Positions 8,889 to 17,693 of a stretch of DNA of 64,000 nucleotides are shown here, one piece after another; position 1 is the stretch's first letter, and each line of letters opens with the position of its first letter. Under the pieces are notes generated by a model that was not told the origin of the DNA, searched no databases, and saw only the letters and a program-made list of their open reading frames with translations. The position numbers and the translations under genes are program-made. Source of the DNA: Guopingia tenuis (GTDB taxonomy: Bacteria; Bacillota; Clostridia; Christensenellales; Christensenellaceae); the NCBI RefSeq assembly GCF_014384805.1, contig NZ_JACRSS010000002.1, forward strand, positions 258,609 through 322,608. Direction: 5' to 3'.

Positions 8889-10466
8889 TTATGCCTGCCG
8901 GTCTTCGTCCATGGCCAGCTTATATTCGATGGAATCCCGGAGGGCCAGGAAGCTGGCCTCGATGATATCCGTGGATACGCCGACCGTCGTCCAGGTATGC
9001 TCCCCATCGGTGGATTCGATGAGCACCCGGACGGTGGCGGCGGTAGTAGCGTCGCTTTCCAGTACCCGAACCTTGTAATCCGTCAGCCGGACCTGGGCCA
9101 GAGACGGATAGAAATGGGTGAGCGCCCCCCGCAGCGCCAGGTCCAGGGCGTTGATGGGGCCGTTGCCTTCGGCGGCCGAGATCTGCGATTCCTCGCCCAC
9201 CCGGATTTTCACCATGGCGGAGGAAGGATGCAGGCGGCCGAAAAGCGGCTGTTCCCCGATGGTCTTGAAATGGTCCAGGGTAAAATATTTCCTTTGCAGC
9301 CCCAGAGCGCGCCGGATCACCAGGTCAAAGCTCTCCTCCGCCGCTTCAAACTGATATCCCCGGTATTCCAGGGCTTTCAGCTGTTCCAGAATCTCCTGGG
9401 TTTTGGGAGAAGTTTTGGTGAGGCTGGGGTCGTATTTCTGAATGCGGGCCAGCAGCCCGGATTTCCCGGAAATCTCGCTCATGAGGAATTTGCGCCGGTT
9501 GCCCACGCTTTCCGGAGAGACATGCTCAAAGGATGAGGGGATTTTGGTCACTCCGTCGATATGCATGCCGCCTTTATGGGCAAAGGCGCTCCCGCCCACA
9601 TAGGGCCGGTTGCCAGGCAGAGAGAAGTTGGCGATATCGGCCACCTTCCGGGCCGTGGCGGTCAGGCTGGGCATGCAGTCCCTGGGAATGCAGGAATACC
9701 CCTGTTTGAGCTGCAAATTGGGGATGAGGGTGGAGAGATCGGCATTCCCGCAGCGCTCCCCGAAACCCAGCAGCGTCCCCTGCACATGGCTGGCCCCCGC
9801 CCGGACGGCCTCCATGCTTCCGGCCACCGCCAGGCCGCAGTCGTTATGGCAGTGGATGCCGATACAGACACCGGGAAAGGCCGCCGCTGCCGCCCTGGTC
9901 ATCCCGGCAATGTCCGCCGGATACGCTGCGCCGTTGGTGTCGCAGAGGCAGAGGATCTCCGCCCCGCCCTGAAGCGCGGCGCGCAGGGTTTCCAGGGCAT
10001 ACTGGGGATCCAGGGCATAGCCGTCGAAAAAGTGCTCGGCGTCATAGATCACCCGCCGCCCCTGCTCCTTCAAGAAGGCGACGCTTTCCCGGATCATGGC
10101 CAGGTTTTCTTCCAATGTCGTCTCCAAAACCCGGCGGACATGCAGGGGAGATGTCTTTCCAAAGAGGGAAACCACCTGGGTTCCCGCCCGGAGCAGGCCT
10201 TTTAAGCCGGCATCCAGATCTGCCCGGCTGTTTTTTCGGCGCGTGCTCCCAAAGGCCACCAGCTGAGCATGGGAAAGGGAGATCCCCTGCAGGCTTTGGA
10301 ACAGGTCGGCGTCCTTGGGATTGGAGGCGGGGTTGCCCGCCTCAATATACGCAATTCCCAGCTTGTCTAATGCCAGGATGACTTTTCTTTTATCGCTCTC
10401 GGAAAACGAGACGCCTTCGCCCTGCAGGCCGTCCCGCAGGGTGGAATCCAGAATGGTGAGCTTCAT
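8889..10466 (-). CDS. cimA: (R)-citramalate synthase
   Basis: Condenses pyruvate with acetyl-CoA to citramalate, giving 2-oxobutyrate for isoleucine without threonine deaminase. 525 aa with a DRE-TIM barrel (LDSTLRDGLQGEGVSFS at residues 6-22, with the metal/catalytic RD; HCHNDCGLAVA around 201-211) and a C-terminal LeuA-type regulatory domain. The sequence AHKGGMHIDGV and the GEGVSFS opening separate this subfamily from LeuA. The ATG overlaps the leuA stop (ATGA). A second HMGL-family enzyme next to leuA supports citramalate synthase rather than a duplicate LeuA. Homocitrate synthase is a less likely reading. Confidence 0.92.
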   Translation of the reverse strand: MKLTILDSTLRDGLQGEGVSFSESDKRKVILALDKLGIAYIEAGNPASNPKDADLFQSLQGISLSHAQLVAFGSTRRKNSRADLDAGLKGLLRAGTQVVSLFGKTSPLHVRRVLETTLEENLAMIRESVAFLKEQGRRVIYDAEHFFDGYALDPQYALETLRAALQGGAEILCLCDTNGAAYPADIAGMTRAAAAAFPGVCIGIHCHNDCGLAVAGSMEAVRAGASHVQGTLLGFGERCGNADLSTLIPNLQLKQGYSCIPRDCMPSLTATARKVADIANFSLPGNRPYVGGSAFAHKGGMHIDGVTKIPSSFEHVSPESVGNRRKFLMSEISGKSGLLARIQKYDPSLTKTSPKTQEILEQLKALEYRGYQFEAAEESFDLVIRRALGLQRKYFTLDHFKTIGEQPLFGRLHPSSAMVKIRVGEESQISAAEGNGPINALDLALRGALTHFYPSLAQVRLTDYKVRVLESDATTAATVRVLIESTDGEHTWTTVGVSTDIIEASFLALRDSIEYKLAMDEDRQA

Positions 10467-11977
10467 GCCTGTTTCTCCAGACTGATGAATTTATTGATGG
10501 CATGGAGATAGGCCAGGATGGAGGATTCCAGAATATCCGTCGAGAGGCCGCGGCCGGTGAGCGTCTTGCCGTTGCAGGTGACCTTGACAGACACCTGGCC
10601 AAGGGCGTCCTCGCCCTCGGTTACCGAGCGGATAGAATAATCCTCCAGCTTGAGGTTCAGGGGCGACATCTTCTCAATGGCCTTATAGCAGGCAAAGATC
10701 GGGCCGTCCCCAATGGCGACATCCTCGACCTCCCGCCCGTCGATCTGCAGGCGGACAATGGCTGTAGCCCGGATGGTGTTGCCGCTGTTGATGACGAACC
10801 GATCCAGCTTATAGTGCTCGGGAGTATGGGAGGTGCTCTCCACCAACGCCTCCAGGTCATAATCTGAGACGTCCTTTTTGCGGTCGCAGAGGACTTTGAA
10901 TTTTTCAAAAAGCTTGGCAATGGCCTCCTCGGGCAGCTGATAGCCCAGGGAAACCAGGCGGTCCTCAAAGGCATGGCGGCCGGAATGCTTGCCCAGCACG
11001 ATATTGTTTTTCACGATGCCGATGGACTCAGGCGTCATGATCTCATAGGTCTCCCGTTTGGCGAGAACGCCATGCTGGTGAATGCCGGATTCATGCAGGA
11101 AGGCGTTCGCCCCGACAATGGCCTTGTTGTTGGGGATATCCTGCCCGATGATCCGGGCCAGCCGGGTGCAGGAGCGGTAGATCTGGGTTGTGTCGATGCG
11201 GGTGGTGCAGTCGAAGAAATCCCGGCGGGTTTTGAGGGCCATGACGATCTCCTCCAGCGCCGCGTTGCCCGCCCGCTCCCCGATGCCGTTTAAGGTGCAT
11301 TCCACCTGGGTCGCCCCGGCCTTGATGCTGGCCAGAGAGGTGGCTACGCCCAGCCCCAGGTCGTTGTGGTTATGGACGGAGATGGTGGCTTTGTCGATGT
11401 TGGGCACATTATTTTTGATATAGGAAATGAGGTCAAACATCTCCTCCGGCGTGGCATAGCCGACGGTATCCGGGATATTCACGGTGGAAGCGCCGGCACG
11501 GATGGCTCGCTCCAGGGCGCGGCAGAGGAAATCCCGGTCGCTGCGGCTGGCGTCCTCCGCCGAGAATTCCACATCCGGGCAGAGATTGCGGGCATAGGTG
11601 ACCAGCTCGTCGATCTGGGAGAGGACGTCCTCGGGCTTCATCTTGAGCTTATAGCGCATATGCAGGTCAGAAGTTGCGATAAACGTATGAATGCGGGGGC
11701 TTACCGCGTTTTTCAGGGCTTCTGCCGAAGCGTCGATATCCTTTTTTACAAGACGGCTCAGGGATGCCACTGTGCAGTCCTTGATGGTTTGGGCAATAGC
11801 GGCCACGGACTCAAAATCCCCGGGGCTGGCAATGGCGAAGCCGGCCTCGATGATATCCACACGGAGGCGCTCCAGCTGGCGGGCCATCTTGAGCTTTTCA
11901 TTCAGGTTCATGCTGCATCCGGGGGACTGTTCCCCGTCCCGCAGCGTCGTGTCAAAAATCTTGATCTGCTGACTCAT
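10463..11977 (-). CDS. leuA: 2-isopropylmalate synthase
   Basis: First committed leucine enzyme: 2-oxoisovalerate plus acetyl-CoA to 2-isopropylmalate. 504 aa. The catalytic barrel opens with FDTTLRDGEQSPGCSM (about residues 8-23). Metal-binding HNHNDLGLG and the HESGIHQHGVL segment are present, and the C-terminal leucine-sensing domain is full length. The start is ATG 11977; upstream in-frame codons to 12061 overlap the intercistronic hairpin. It lies 112 bases after ilvN. Confidence 0.96.
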   Translation of the reverse strand: MSQQIKIFDTTLRDGEQSPGCSMNLNEKLKMARQLERLRVDIIEAGFAIASPGDFESVAAIAQTIKDCTVASLSRLVKKDIDASAEALKNAVSPRIHTFIATSDLHMRYKLKMKPEDVLSQIDELVTYARNLCPDVEFSAEDASRSDRDFLCRALERAIRAGASTVNIPDTVGYATPEEMFDLISYIKNNVPNIDKATISVHNHNDLGLGVATSLASIKAGATQVECTLNGIGERAGNAALEEIVMALKTRRDFFDCTTRIDTTQIYRSCTRLARIIGQDIPNNKAIVGANAFLHESGIHQHGVLAKRETYEIMTPESIGIVKNNIVLGKHSGRHAFEDRLVSLGYQLPEEAIAKLFEKFKVLCDRKKDVSDYDLEALVESTSHTPEHYKLDRFVINSGNTIRATAIVRLQIDGREVEDVAIGDGPIFACYKAIEKMSPLNLKLEDYSIRSVTEGEDALGQVSVKVTCNGKTLTGRGLSTDILESSILAYLHAINKFISLEKQA

Positions 11978-12034
11978 AGGAAAAAATACACTTCCTTTCT
12001 GAATTCTCTTGAAAGAATAAATAATGAATATAGG

Positions 12035-12072
12035 AAAGAAACCCTCCGCCGCATCCGGCATGCGGTTTCTTT
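12035..12072 (-). promoter_or_regulatory. Intercistronic hairpin between ilvN and leuA
   Basis: On the minus strand AAAGAAACC (12064-12072) pairs with GGTTTCTTT (12035-12043). Inside it, CCGCAT and ATGCGG can form a separate hairpin around GCCGG. It ends in a U-rich stretch, so partial termination or mRNA processing between ilvBN and leuA-cimA-leuCDB is possible. I saw no T-box sequence and no leucine-rich leader peptide. Confidence 0.55.
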
Positions 12073-12089
12073 TTTACAAGGCGATACAA

Positions 12090-12593
12090 TTATTTTTCCA
12101 GCGACAGATGCTTTTCGCCCCGCTGGAGGCCGGCGGCGCCCGTGCGGGCCACCTCTAAGATGCCATATTCGGCAAGCAGGTCCAAAAACGCGTTGTTTTT
12201 GGCGGGGGTGCTGGTCATTTCAATGGTGGCCGTAGTGGGAGAAAGGTCGGCGATGGTGGCATGGAACACATTGCAGATTTCGATGATCCCGGCCCGGCTG
12301 CCCGCCGACGCCCAGACCTTCACCAGCATCAGCTCCCGGAACACCGCAGAACTGGGCTCTACCTCCACGATTTTTTCCACTTCCTCCAGCTTGGCCAGCT
12401 GTTTTTTGATCTGCTCCAGGATATATTCATTGCCATAGAGCACGATGGTCATGCGGGAATAGCGCGGATCGAGGGTTTCGCCCACCGTCAGGGAGGTGAT
12501 GTTATAGCCCCGGCGGCCGAACAGGCCGGATACCCGGCAAAGCACGCCGGCATTGTTCTGCACCAATACAGATAAAATATATTCTCTTTCCAT
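12090..12593 (-). CDS. ilvN: Acetolactate synthase small (regulatory) subunit
   Basis: ACT-domain subunit that activates IlvB and confers valine feedback inhibition. 167 aa. The ACT domain is at about 4-78 (LSVLVQNNAGVLCRVSGLFGRRGYN, broken here at key residues N, G, R, G). The C-terminal half has the usual LMLVKVWA segment and ends in a short basic tail. Symbols ilvN and ilvH are both used for this subunit. It lies 18 bases downstream of ilvB. Confidence 0.95.
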   Translation of the reverse strand: MEREYILSVLVQNNAGVLCRVSGLFGRRGYNITSLTVGETLDPRYSRMTIVLYGNEYILEQIKKQLAKLEEVEKIVEVEPSSAVFRELMLVKVWASAGSRAGIIEICNVFHATIADLSPTTATIEMTSTPAKNNAFLDLLAEYGILEVARTGAAGLQRGEKHLSLEK

Positions 12594-12611
12594 TGTCGTT
12601 TCCTCTCCTGT

Positions 12612-14225
12612 CTATTTGGCGAACACGGCCTCTTCCGGATCAATGACGCATTCCACGACGCAGGGCCCCTGGCGGGATGCGGAAAGGGCGCTTTGCAGCA
12701 CGCCTGCGATATCCTCCCGGGCCGCAATGCGATAGGCCTTGGCCCCGAAGGCCCGGGAAAGGGCCAGAAAATCCGTGGGGCGGTTCAGATCCACGGCGCT
12801 CAGCCGCCCGCCGCAGGCGGTTTTCTGCATCTGCCGCACCATGCCCAGAGTTTTGTTGTTGAACACGATCTCCAGGATGGGAAGGTGATAGGCCATGGCG
12901 GTGGAAAGCTCGGCCAGGTTCATATAGAAGCTGCCGTCCCCGGCAATGTTGATGATCCGTTCCCCCGTGCCGAAGGCTGCCCCGATGGCCGCTCCTAGGC
13001 CAAAGCCCATAGCTCCCAGTCCCCCGGGGGTCAGAAATTTGCGCGGCCCGCCAATGGGCAGGAAGGACGCCGCCCAGATCTGGTGTTCCCCCACCTCAGT
13101 GGTATAGATCTGGCCCGGCCCGGCCATTTTGCCCAGCCGGGAGAGAATCTGGGCCGGATGAAGTCCGGGAGAGGCGGGCATGGGAAGAAGGGGCGGCTCA
13201 ATATGGGAGCATAACACATTTTCCTTTTTTTCCGAAACGCTTTGCAGCAGGCGTGACAGCAGTTCCTGCGCGTCCCCGATGAGGGAGATATCCGCCGGGA
13301 GATTCTTGTTGATTTCCGCCGCGTCGATATCGATATGCAAAAGACGGGCATCCGGGCCGATGCAATCCCGGCTGGGGATGGAGCGGTCGGAAAGCCGCGT
13401 GCCCACGGCAATGACGAGGTCGCTTTCTGCGAGACATTCTGCCGCCGCCGGCGTTCCAAACATGCCGAGCATGCCGGCATAGAGGGGATGGGTGGCGGGA
13501 AAGGCGCCGATGCCCATGAGAGTCAGCGCCACGGGAGCATGGAGTTTCTCGGCCAGGGCCAGGAGCTCGGCTTCAGCTCCGGCGCTGATGATGCCGCCGC
13601 CGGCGATGAACATGGGCCGCGCCGCCTCGTCGATCAGGGAGGAGGCGGCCAGCAGATCCACGCCGTCGGCATGCAGAACCGGCGCCGGACGGGCCGGGGG
13701 CCGCGGGGAAAATTCGCATTCCGCCTCGGCTACGTCCGACAGGATATCCACCAGCACCGGGCCGGGCCGCCCGGATGAGGCGATGCGGAAGGCGCTGCGC
13801 AGGGTATCCGCCAGGGCATGAACATCCTTTACCATATAATTGTGCTTGGTTACCGGCATGGAGACGCCATAGATATCCACCTCCTGAAAGCTGTCCTTGC
13901 CGATGGACGGCCGGTTGACGTTGCATGTGATGGCGACCACCGGCGTGGAATCCATATGCGAGGCGGAAAGACCGGTCAAAAGGTTGGTGGCTCCGGGGCC
14001 GGAGGTGGAGAGGGCAACGCCCGTCCTTCCGGTGGCCCGGGCATAGCCGTCCGCCGCATGGGCGGCATGCTGTTCATGGGTCATGAGCACATGATGGATG
14101 GAATCCCGGTATTCATAGAGGGCGTCATAAATTTTCAGGGCGGCGTTGCCCGGATAGCCGAACACCCGATCCACGCCCTGTTCCAAAAGGCATTCCATGA
14201 CGATCTGCGCGCCTGTATACAGCAT
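12612..14225 (-). CDS. ilvB: Acetolactate synthase large (catalytic) subunit
   Basis: ThDP-dependent enzyme making 2-acetolactate (valine/leucine) or 2-aceto-2-hydroxybutyrate (isoleucine). 537 aa. The catalytic Glu sits in LMTHEQHAAHAADGYARATG (near 50-69). ThDP/Mg binding is shown by NIAGDGSFYMNLAEL and the downstream NNKTLGMVRQMQ. The start ATG 14225 follows AGGAGGGTGCAT; an upstream in-frame ATG (14279) lacks a ribosome site. First gene of the operon. ilvC and ilvD are not in the window. Confidence 0.96.
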   Translation of the reverse strand: MLYTGAQIVMECLLEQGVDRVFGYPGNAALKIYDALYEYRDSIHHVLMTHEQHAAHAADGYARATGRTGVALSTSGPGATNLLTGLSASHMDSTPVVAITCNVNRPSIGKDSFQEVDIYGVSMPVTKHNYMVKDVHALADTLRSAFRIASSGRPGPVLVDILSDVAEAECEFSPRPPARPAPVLHADGVDLLAASSLIDEAARPMFIAGGGIISAGAEAELLALAEKLHAPVALTLMGIGAFPATHPLYAGMLGMFGTPAAAECLAESDLVIAVGTRLSDRSIPSRDCIGPDARLLHIDIDAAEINKNLPADISLIGDAQELLSRLLQSVSEKKENVLCSHIEPPLLPMPASPGLHPAQILSRLGKMAGPGQIYTTEVGEHQIWAASFLPIGGPRKFLTPGGLGAMGFGLGAAIGAAFGTGERIINIAGDGSFYMNLAELSTAMAYHLPILEIVFNNKTLGMVRQMQKTACGGRLSAVDLNRPTDFLALSRAFGAKAYRIAAREDIAGVLQSALSASRQGPCVVECVIDPEEAVFAK

Positions 14226-14301
14226 ATGCACCCTCCTGCGATTCCCGTTGAATTTACAAAACGGCGGCGGATACGGCATGTTCCCCGCCGAACTTGCGTA
14301 T

Positions 14302-14331
14302 ATTTTAGCACAAAAGGGCGGTTTTTTACAG
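14302..14331 (-). promoter_or_regulatory. Possible promoter of the ilv-leu operon
   Basis: Minus strand TAAAAT (14302-14307) with a weak -35 (CTGTAA, 14326-14331) at 18 bases. It lies back to back with the eno promoter; both are in the 230-base divergent region. Confidence 0.3.
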
Positions 14332-14335
14332 ATTT

Positions 14336-14364
14336 TTGACCGGAAAACACGAAAGTTTCACAAT
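14336..14364 (+). promoter_or_regulatory. Promoter of eno
   Basis: TTGACC (14336-14341), 17-base spacer, CACAAT (14359-14364). It leaves a leader of about 85 bases ending in GAGGAGGG before the ATG. Confidence 0.6.
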
Positions 14365-14456
14365 TTGTTTTCGGGTCTATTTAATAAAGGAAGGGAATAT
14401 CCTTCAAGATTATGGAAATACTAGGCGGAGAAACTTTTTTGAGGAGGGTTCAAAGC

Positions 14457-15731
14457 ATGATTATCAGAGAGGTTACGGGCCGGGAAGTGCTGGATTCCCG
14501 GGGCTTCCCTACGGTATATGCCCGGGTCGTGAGCGAGGACGGCGCCGTGGGCGAGGCCAGCGTCCCCTCGGGCGCATCGGTCGGGAAATTTGAGGCGGTG
14601 GAGCTTCGGGACGGAGATCCGCGGCGGTTTGGCGGAAAGGGCGTGCTGAACGCCGTCCAGAATGTGAACACGGTCATCGCCTCCAAAATGGTCGGGAAGA
14701 ACTTCACGGCCCAGGCCCAGGTGGACGATTTTCTCTGCCGCCTGGATAACACCAAAAACAAATCCTGGCTGGGGGCCAACGCCATTCTGGCGGTTTCCAT
14801 GGCGGCCGCCCGGGTGGGGGCCAAAAGCTGCCGCATGGAGCTATATGAATATCTGCGGGACGAGCGGGGGAAATATATCCTCCCCACGCCCATGATGAAC
14901 ATTTTAAACGGCGGCGTTCATGCGGGAAATACCGTGGACATTCAGGAATTCATGGTCATGCCTGTGGGGGCGGGAAACTTCCGGGAGGCCATGCGCATGG
15001 GAAGCGAGGTCTATATGGCCCTGAAGGCCAACCTGAAAAAGGACGGCCTGGGGACGGCTGTTGGGGATGAGGGCGGCTTTGCCCCGGACCTGAAGGCGGA
15101 TGAACAGGCCATCGAATATCTTTTGAAGGCGGCGGCAGACGCCGGTCTGTCCCGGGATATCGCCATTGCCCTCGACGCGGCTTCCAGCGAATGGGCCATT
15201 GGGGATGGAAAATACCGCCAGCCCAAGAGCGGGCGGGAGATGAACCGGGCGCAGCTGGCGGAATATTTCGCCGGGCTGGCAAAGGCATATCCCATCATCT
15301 CCATGGAGGACCCGCTGGCAGAGGAGGATTTCGCCGGATTTGCCATCCTGGGCGAGATGACGGATATCCAGGTCGTGGGCGACGATCTGTTTGTCACCAA
15401 TGTCGAGCGTATTTCCAAGGGAATCGAAGAGAATATCGCCAACGCAATCCTGATTAAGCCCAACCAGATCGGGACAATTACAGAAGCCAAAAATGCCATT
15501 GAGCTGGGGCGGCGCCATGGCTATGCCTCCATTGTGTCCCACCGTTCCGGAGATACCGAAGACGCGTTTATCGCGGATCTGGCTGTGGCCACGGGCGCCG
15601 GGCAGATCAAGACCGGCGCGCCCTGCCGAGGGGAGCGCACGGCAAAATACAACCGGCTGCTGCAGATCGAAGACGAGCTGGGAAGCCAGTCCGTCTATCT
15701 GGGGGGCAAGGCTGTGAAAAACTATGGCTAA
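14457..15731 (+). CDS. eno: Enolase
   Basis: Interconverts 2-phosphoglycerate and phosphoenolpyruvate in glycolysis. 424 aa, near the usual 430. Landmarks: REVLDSRGFPTVYARV at the N-terminus, GASVGKFEAVELRD (mobile loop, about 37-50), the Mg ligands in ALDAASSEWA, MEDPLAEEDF and QVVGDDLFVTN, catalytic Lys in LIKPNQIGT, and SHRSGDTEDAFIADLAV. RBS GAGGAGGG before ATG 14457. Monocistronic, with its own promoter and terminator. A more usual enolase reads SRGNPTV where this one has SRGFPTV. Confidence 0.97.
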   Translation: MIIREVTGREVLDSRGFPTVYARVVSEDGAVGEASVPSGASVGKFEAVELRDGDPRRFGGKGVLNAVQNVNTVIASKMVGKNFTAQAQVDDFLCRLDNTKNKSWLGANAILAVSMAAARVGAKSCRMELYEYLRDERGKYILPTPMMNILNGGVHAGNTVDIQEFMVMPVGAGNFREAMRMGSEVYMALKANLKKDGLGTAVGDEGGFAPDLKADEQAIEYLLKAAADAGLSRDIAIALDAASSEWAIGDGKYRQPKSGREMNRAQLAEYFAGLAKAYPIISMEDPLAEEDFAGFAILGEMTDIQVVGDDLFVTNVERISKGIEENIANAILIKPNQIGTITEAKNAIELGRRHGYASIVSHRSGDTEDAFIADLAVATGAGQIKTGAPCRGERTAKYNRLLQIEDELGSQSVYLGGKAVKNYG

Positions 15732-15790
15732 GGCGTTTTTCGCCTGCCGCCGGCTGTATAAGCTGGCCAAGGTCGTCTATTATTTGAACC

Positions 15791-15820
15791 GGCGGTGAGG
15801 GCAGCCTCGCCGCCCTTTTG
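15791..15820 (+). terminator. Terminator of eno
   Basis: Stem GGCGGTGAGG / CCTCGCCGCC with one G-U pair, loop GCAG, then CTTTTG. Confidence 0.75.
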
Positions 15821-15821
15821 C

Positions 15822-15850
15822 TTGACAAACGGAAAATCTTCTTCTATTAT
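15822..15850 (+). promoter_or_regulatory. acpP promoter P1
   Basis: TTGACA (15822-15827), 17-base spacer, TATTAT (15845-15850), a near-consensus sigma-A promoter beginning directly after the eno terminator. Confidence 0.8.
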
Positions 15851-15873
15851 AAAGGGCAGTCCGGCGTGGAATC

Positions 15874-15901
15874 TTGACACAAAGGGCGCATATGATAAAA
15901 T
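15874..15901 (+). promoter_or_regulatory. acpP promoter P2
   Basis: TTGACA (15874-15879), 16-base spacer, TAAAAT (15896-15901), about 50 bases after P1. Tandem strong promoters fit the high demand for acyl carrier protein. Confidence 0.75.
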
Positions 15902-15947
15902 AGAGGGGAAAAGCTGCGGCTTACCAAAAAAAGGAGGAGCAAAAAAC

Positions 15948-16166
15948 ATGGAATTTGAAAAGATCAGGGATATCATCGCTGAAAAGATGGATATGGATCC
16001 TGCCGACATCACCATGGAATCTTCGTTTGAGGATATGGAGATTGATTCTCTTGATATGGTGGAAATCGTTATGGATATCGAAGAAGCCTTCGACATCTCC
16101 ATTGAAACGGGCGATGGCCTGAAGACGGTTGCCGATCTGGTTGACTATATCAAAAACAACAAGTAA
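15948..16166 (+). CDS. acpP: Acyl carrier protein
   Basis: A 72-aa acidic carrier protein. The phosphopantetheine site is Ser in EIDSLDMVEIVMDIEEAF (about residues 28-45; DSL motif). ATG 15948 follows AAGGAGGAGC. It stands alone, with no fab genes beside it, behind two strong promoters and followed by a terminator. Length and charge fit the fatty-acid synthesis ACP. A specialised carrier for another pathway cannot be excluded, but the promoter strength argues for the housekeeping one. Confidence 0.95.
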   Translation: MEFEKIRDIIAEKMDMDPADITMESSFEDMEIDSLDMVEIVMDIEEAFDISIETGDGLKTVADLVDYIKNNK

Positions 16167-16264
16167 GGGAGCCGGCGGAAGCTCAATCTGTCATAAATTT
16201 TCTGCATTTGCACTTATCGCTTATCATGGATTTATAAAAGCTGACAGATTGGGCCCGCATGGGG

Positions 16265-16297
16265 CCTGCGCAGCATGGGCGGCGCAGGTCTTTTTTT
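16265..16297 (+). terminator. Terminator of acpP
   Basis: Stem CCTGCGC / GCGCAGG, loop of 10, then TCTTTTTTT. Confidence 0.85.
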
Positions 16298-16358
16298 GTG
16301 CCCGCGGATTCCCGGGGCGGCGGATAAAGAAAAAGTAAAGAAAAAGGGATTTTTTCCT

Positions 16359-16386
16359 TTGCAAACTTTGGCGAAAACGGTATAAT
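16359..16386 (+). promoter_or_regulatory. Promoter of the walJ-like/rlmH pair
   Basis: TTGCAA (16359-16364), 16-base spacer, TATAAT (16381-16386). Confidence 0.75.
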
Positions 16387-16411
16387 GATGCTGTATTATG
16401 GAGGAAAACAC

Positions 16412-17206
16412 ATGAGCCTTAGCATTTCGCCTCTGTTCAGCAGCTCCAGCGGCAACTGCACCTATGTGGGCACAGAGAGAACCGGCCTGATCGTGGATGC
16501 GGGGCTGGCGGGGAACAAAGTGGAAGGGGCTTTACAAAATATCGGCAAGCGCCCGGGCGAGCTTTCCGGCATTCTCATCACCCATGAGCATACCGACCAT
16601 ATCCGCGGCGTGGGCGTGCTGAGCCGGAAATATGATCTGCCCGTCTATGCCAATGCCAAAACCTGGGAGGCCATGCAGGCCAAGGTGGGGGAAATTTCCC
16701 TGAAAAACACCCGGGTCATCGACCGGACCGAGTTTTACATTGGCGATATCTGCGTGGCACCGGTTCCCATCCACCACGATGCTGCCGATCCCACCGGCTT
16801 TGCCTTTTTCGGCGCGGGGCGTAAGGTGGGTGTGATGACAGACACCGGGCATATCACCCGGGATATGCTGGATGCCATGGAGGGGGCGGCGATTGTGCTT
16901 TTGGAATCCAATCACGATATCGAGCTTCTGAAAAACGGAAGATATCCATATTATTTAAAGAAACGCATCCTTTCAGGAAAAGGGCACCTTTCCAACGAAG
17001 CCGCGGGAGCGGCGGCGGGAGAGCTGGCAAAGCGAGGCGTGCGGGGGATTCTCCTGGGGCATTTGAGCCGGGAGAACAACCGCAAGCTGCTGGCCTATGA
17101 GACTGTGTTTGCGGCGCTCAAAAGCGAAGGGATTGAGCCGGGGCGGGATCTGGCCCTGGGGACGACGCGCAAAAGCCATGTCACTGGCTTTTATACATTG
17201 AAATGA
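16412..17206 (+). CDS. walJ: WalJ/YycJ-like metallo-beta-lactamase-fold hydrolase
   Basis: A 264-aa cytoplasmic metallo-hydrolase. The metal-binding signature ITHEHTDHIRGV (about 55-66) carries HxHxDH; further ligands are likely in VPIHHDA (His), MTDTGHIT (Asp/His) and the late LLGHLSRENN (His). The opening SLSISPLFSSSSGNCTYV is typical of the YycJ/WalJ family, associated in Firmicutes with the WalRK cell-wall regulon. The neighbour rlmH supports the call, since yycJ and rlmH are close in many Firmicutes. The start ATG 16412 follows GGAGGAAAACAC. Confidence 0.88.
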   Translation: MSLSISPLFSSSSGNCTYVGTERTGLIVDAGLAGNKVEGALQNIGKRPGELSGILITHEHTDHIRGVGVLSRKYDLPVYANAKTWEAMQAKVGEISLKNTRVIDRTEFYIGDICVAPVPIHHDAADPTGFAFFGAGRKVGVMTDTGHITRDMLDAMEGAAIVLLESNHDIELLKNGRYPYYLKKRILSGKGHLSNEAAGAAAGELAKRGVRGILLGHLSRENNRKLLAYETVFAALKSEGIEPGRDLALGTTRKSHVTGFYTLK

Positions 17207-17216
17207 GGCGGCGGGG

Positions 17217-17693
17217 TTGCAAAAGATCCGAATTGTCAGCGTAGGGAAAATGAAGGAGAAATACTGGCTCGCAGCCCAGGCGGAATATCAGAAGCGCCTG
17301 GGGCGGTATGCTTCCCTGGAAATCGTGGAGCTGAAGGACGAACCGACCCCCGAAAATCCCACGCCCCGGGAGCGGGAGGCCGTTCTCAAAAAGGAAGCCG
17401 GGCGGGTGGCCAAGGCCATGGAGGGCTTTGATGCGGCGGCTGTGATGGCCATTGAGGGCAGGGAGTTTACTTCGGAGGGCTTTGCCCAGGCGCTCAAGCC
17501 GTATGTGGACGGCGGAAAATCCATTTGCTTTGTAATCGGAGGGTCCCTGGGCCTGGCCCAGGAGATCAAGGAACGAGGAGAGCTGTTCTCCCTTTCCCGG
17601 ATGACCTTTCCGCACCGGCTGGCGCGGGTGGTGCTGCTGGAGCAGATTTACCGGGCTTTCAAGATACTGAACAACGAAAACTACCACAAATAG
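17217..17693 (+). CDS. rlmH: 23S rRNA pseudouridine-1915 N3-methyltransferase
   Basis: SPOUT-class methyltransferase that modifies pseudouridine 1915 in helix 69 of 23S rRNA. 158 aa, full length. The start is TTG 17217 after GAGGCGGCGGGG. The SAM-binding trefoil region reads CFVIGGSLGLAQEIKERG, split here as CFVIGGSLGL and AQEIKERG (about 104-121). The family ending YRAFKILNNENYHK is intact. It lies 10 bases after the WalJ-like gene, so probably cotranscribed. Confidence 0.96.
   Translation: MQKIRIVSVGKMKEKYWLAAQAEYQKRLGRYASLEIVELKDEPTPENPTPREREAVLKKEAGRVAKAMEGFDAAAVMAIEGREFTSEGFAQALKPYVDGGKSICFVIGGSLGLAQEIKERGELFSLSRMTFPHRLARVVLLEQIYRAFKILNNENYHK

Noticed and set aside
12000..14460. T-box or leucine leader peptide for the ilv-leu operon
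   Set aside because: No T-box sequence (AGGGTGGNACCGCG-like) and no Leu/Val/Ile-rich short frame upstream of ilvB or leuA.
15724..15798. 24-codon basic frame overlapping the eno stop
   Set aside because: It has no ribosome site of its own, runs into the terminator stem and has no recognisable family.
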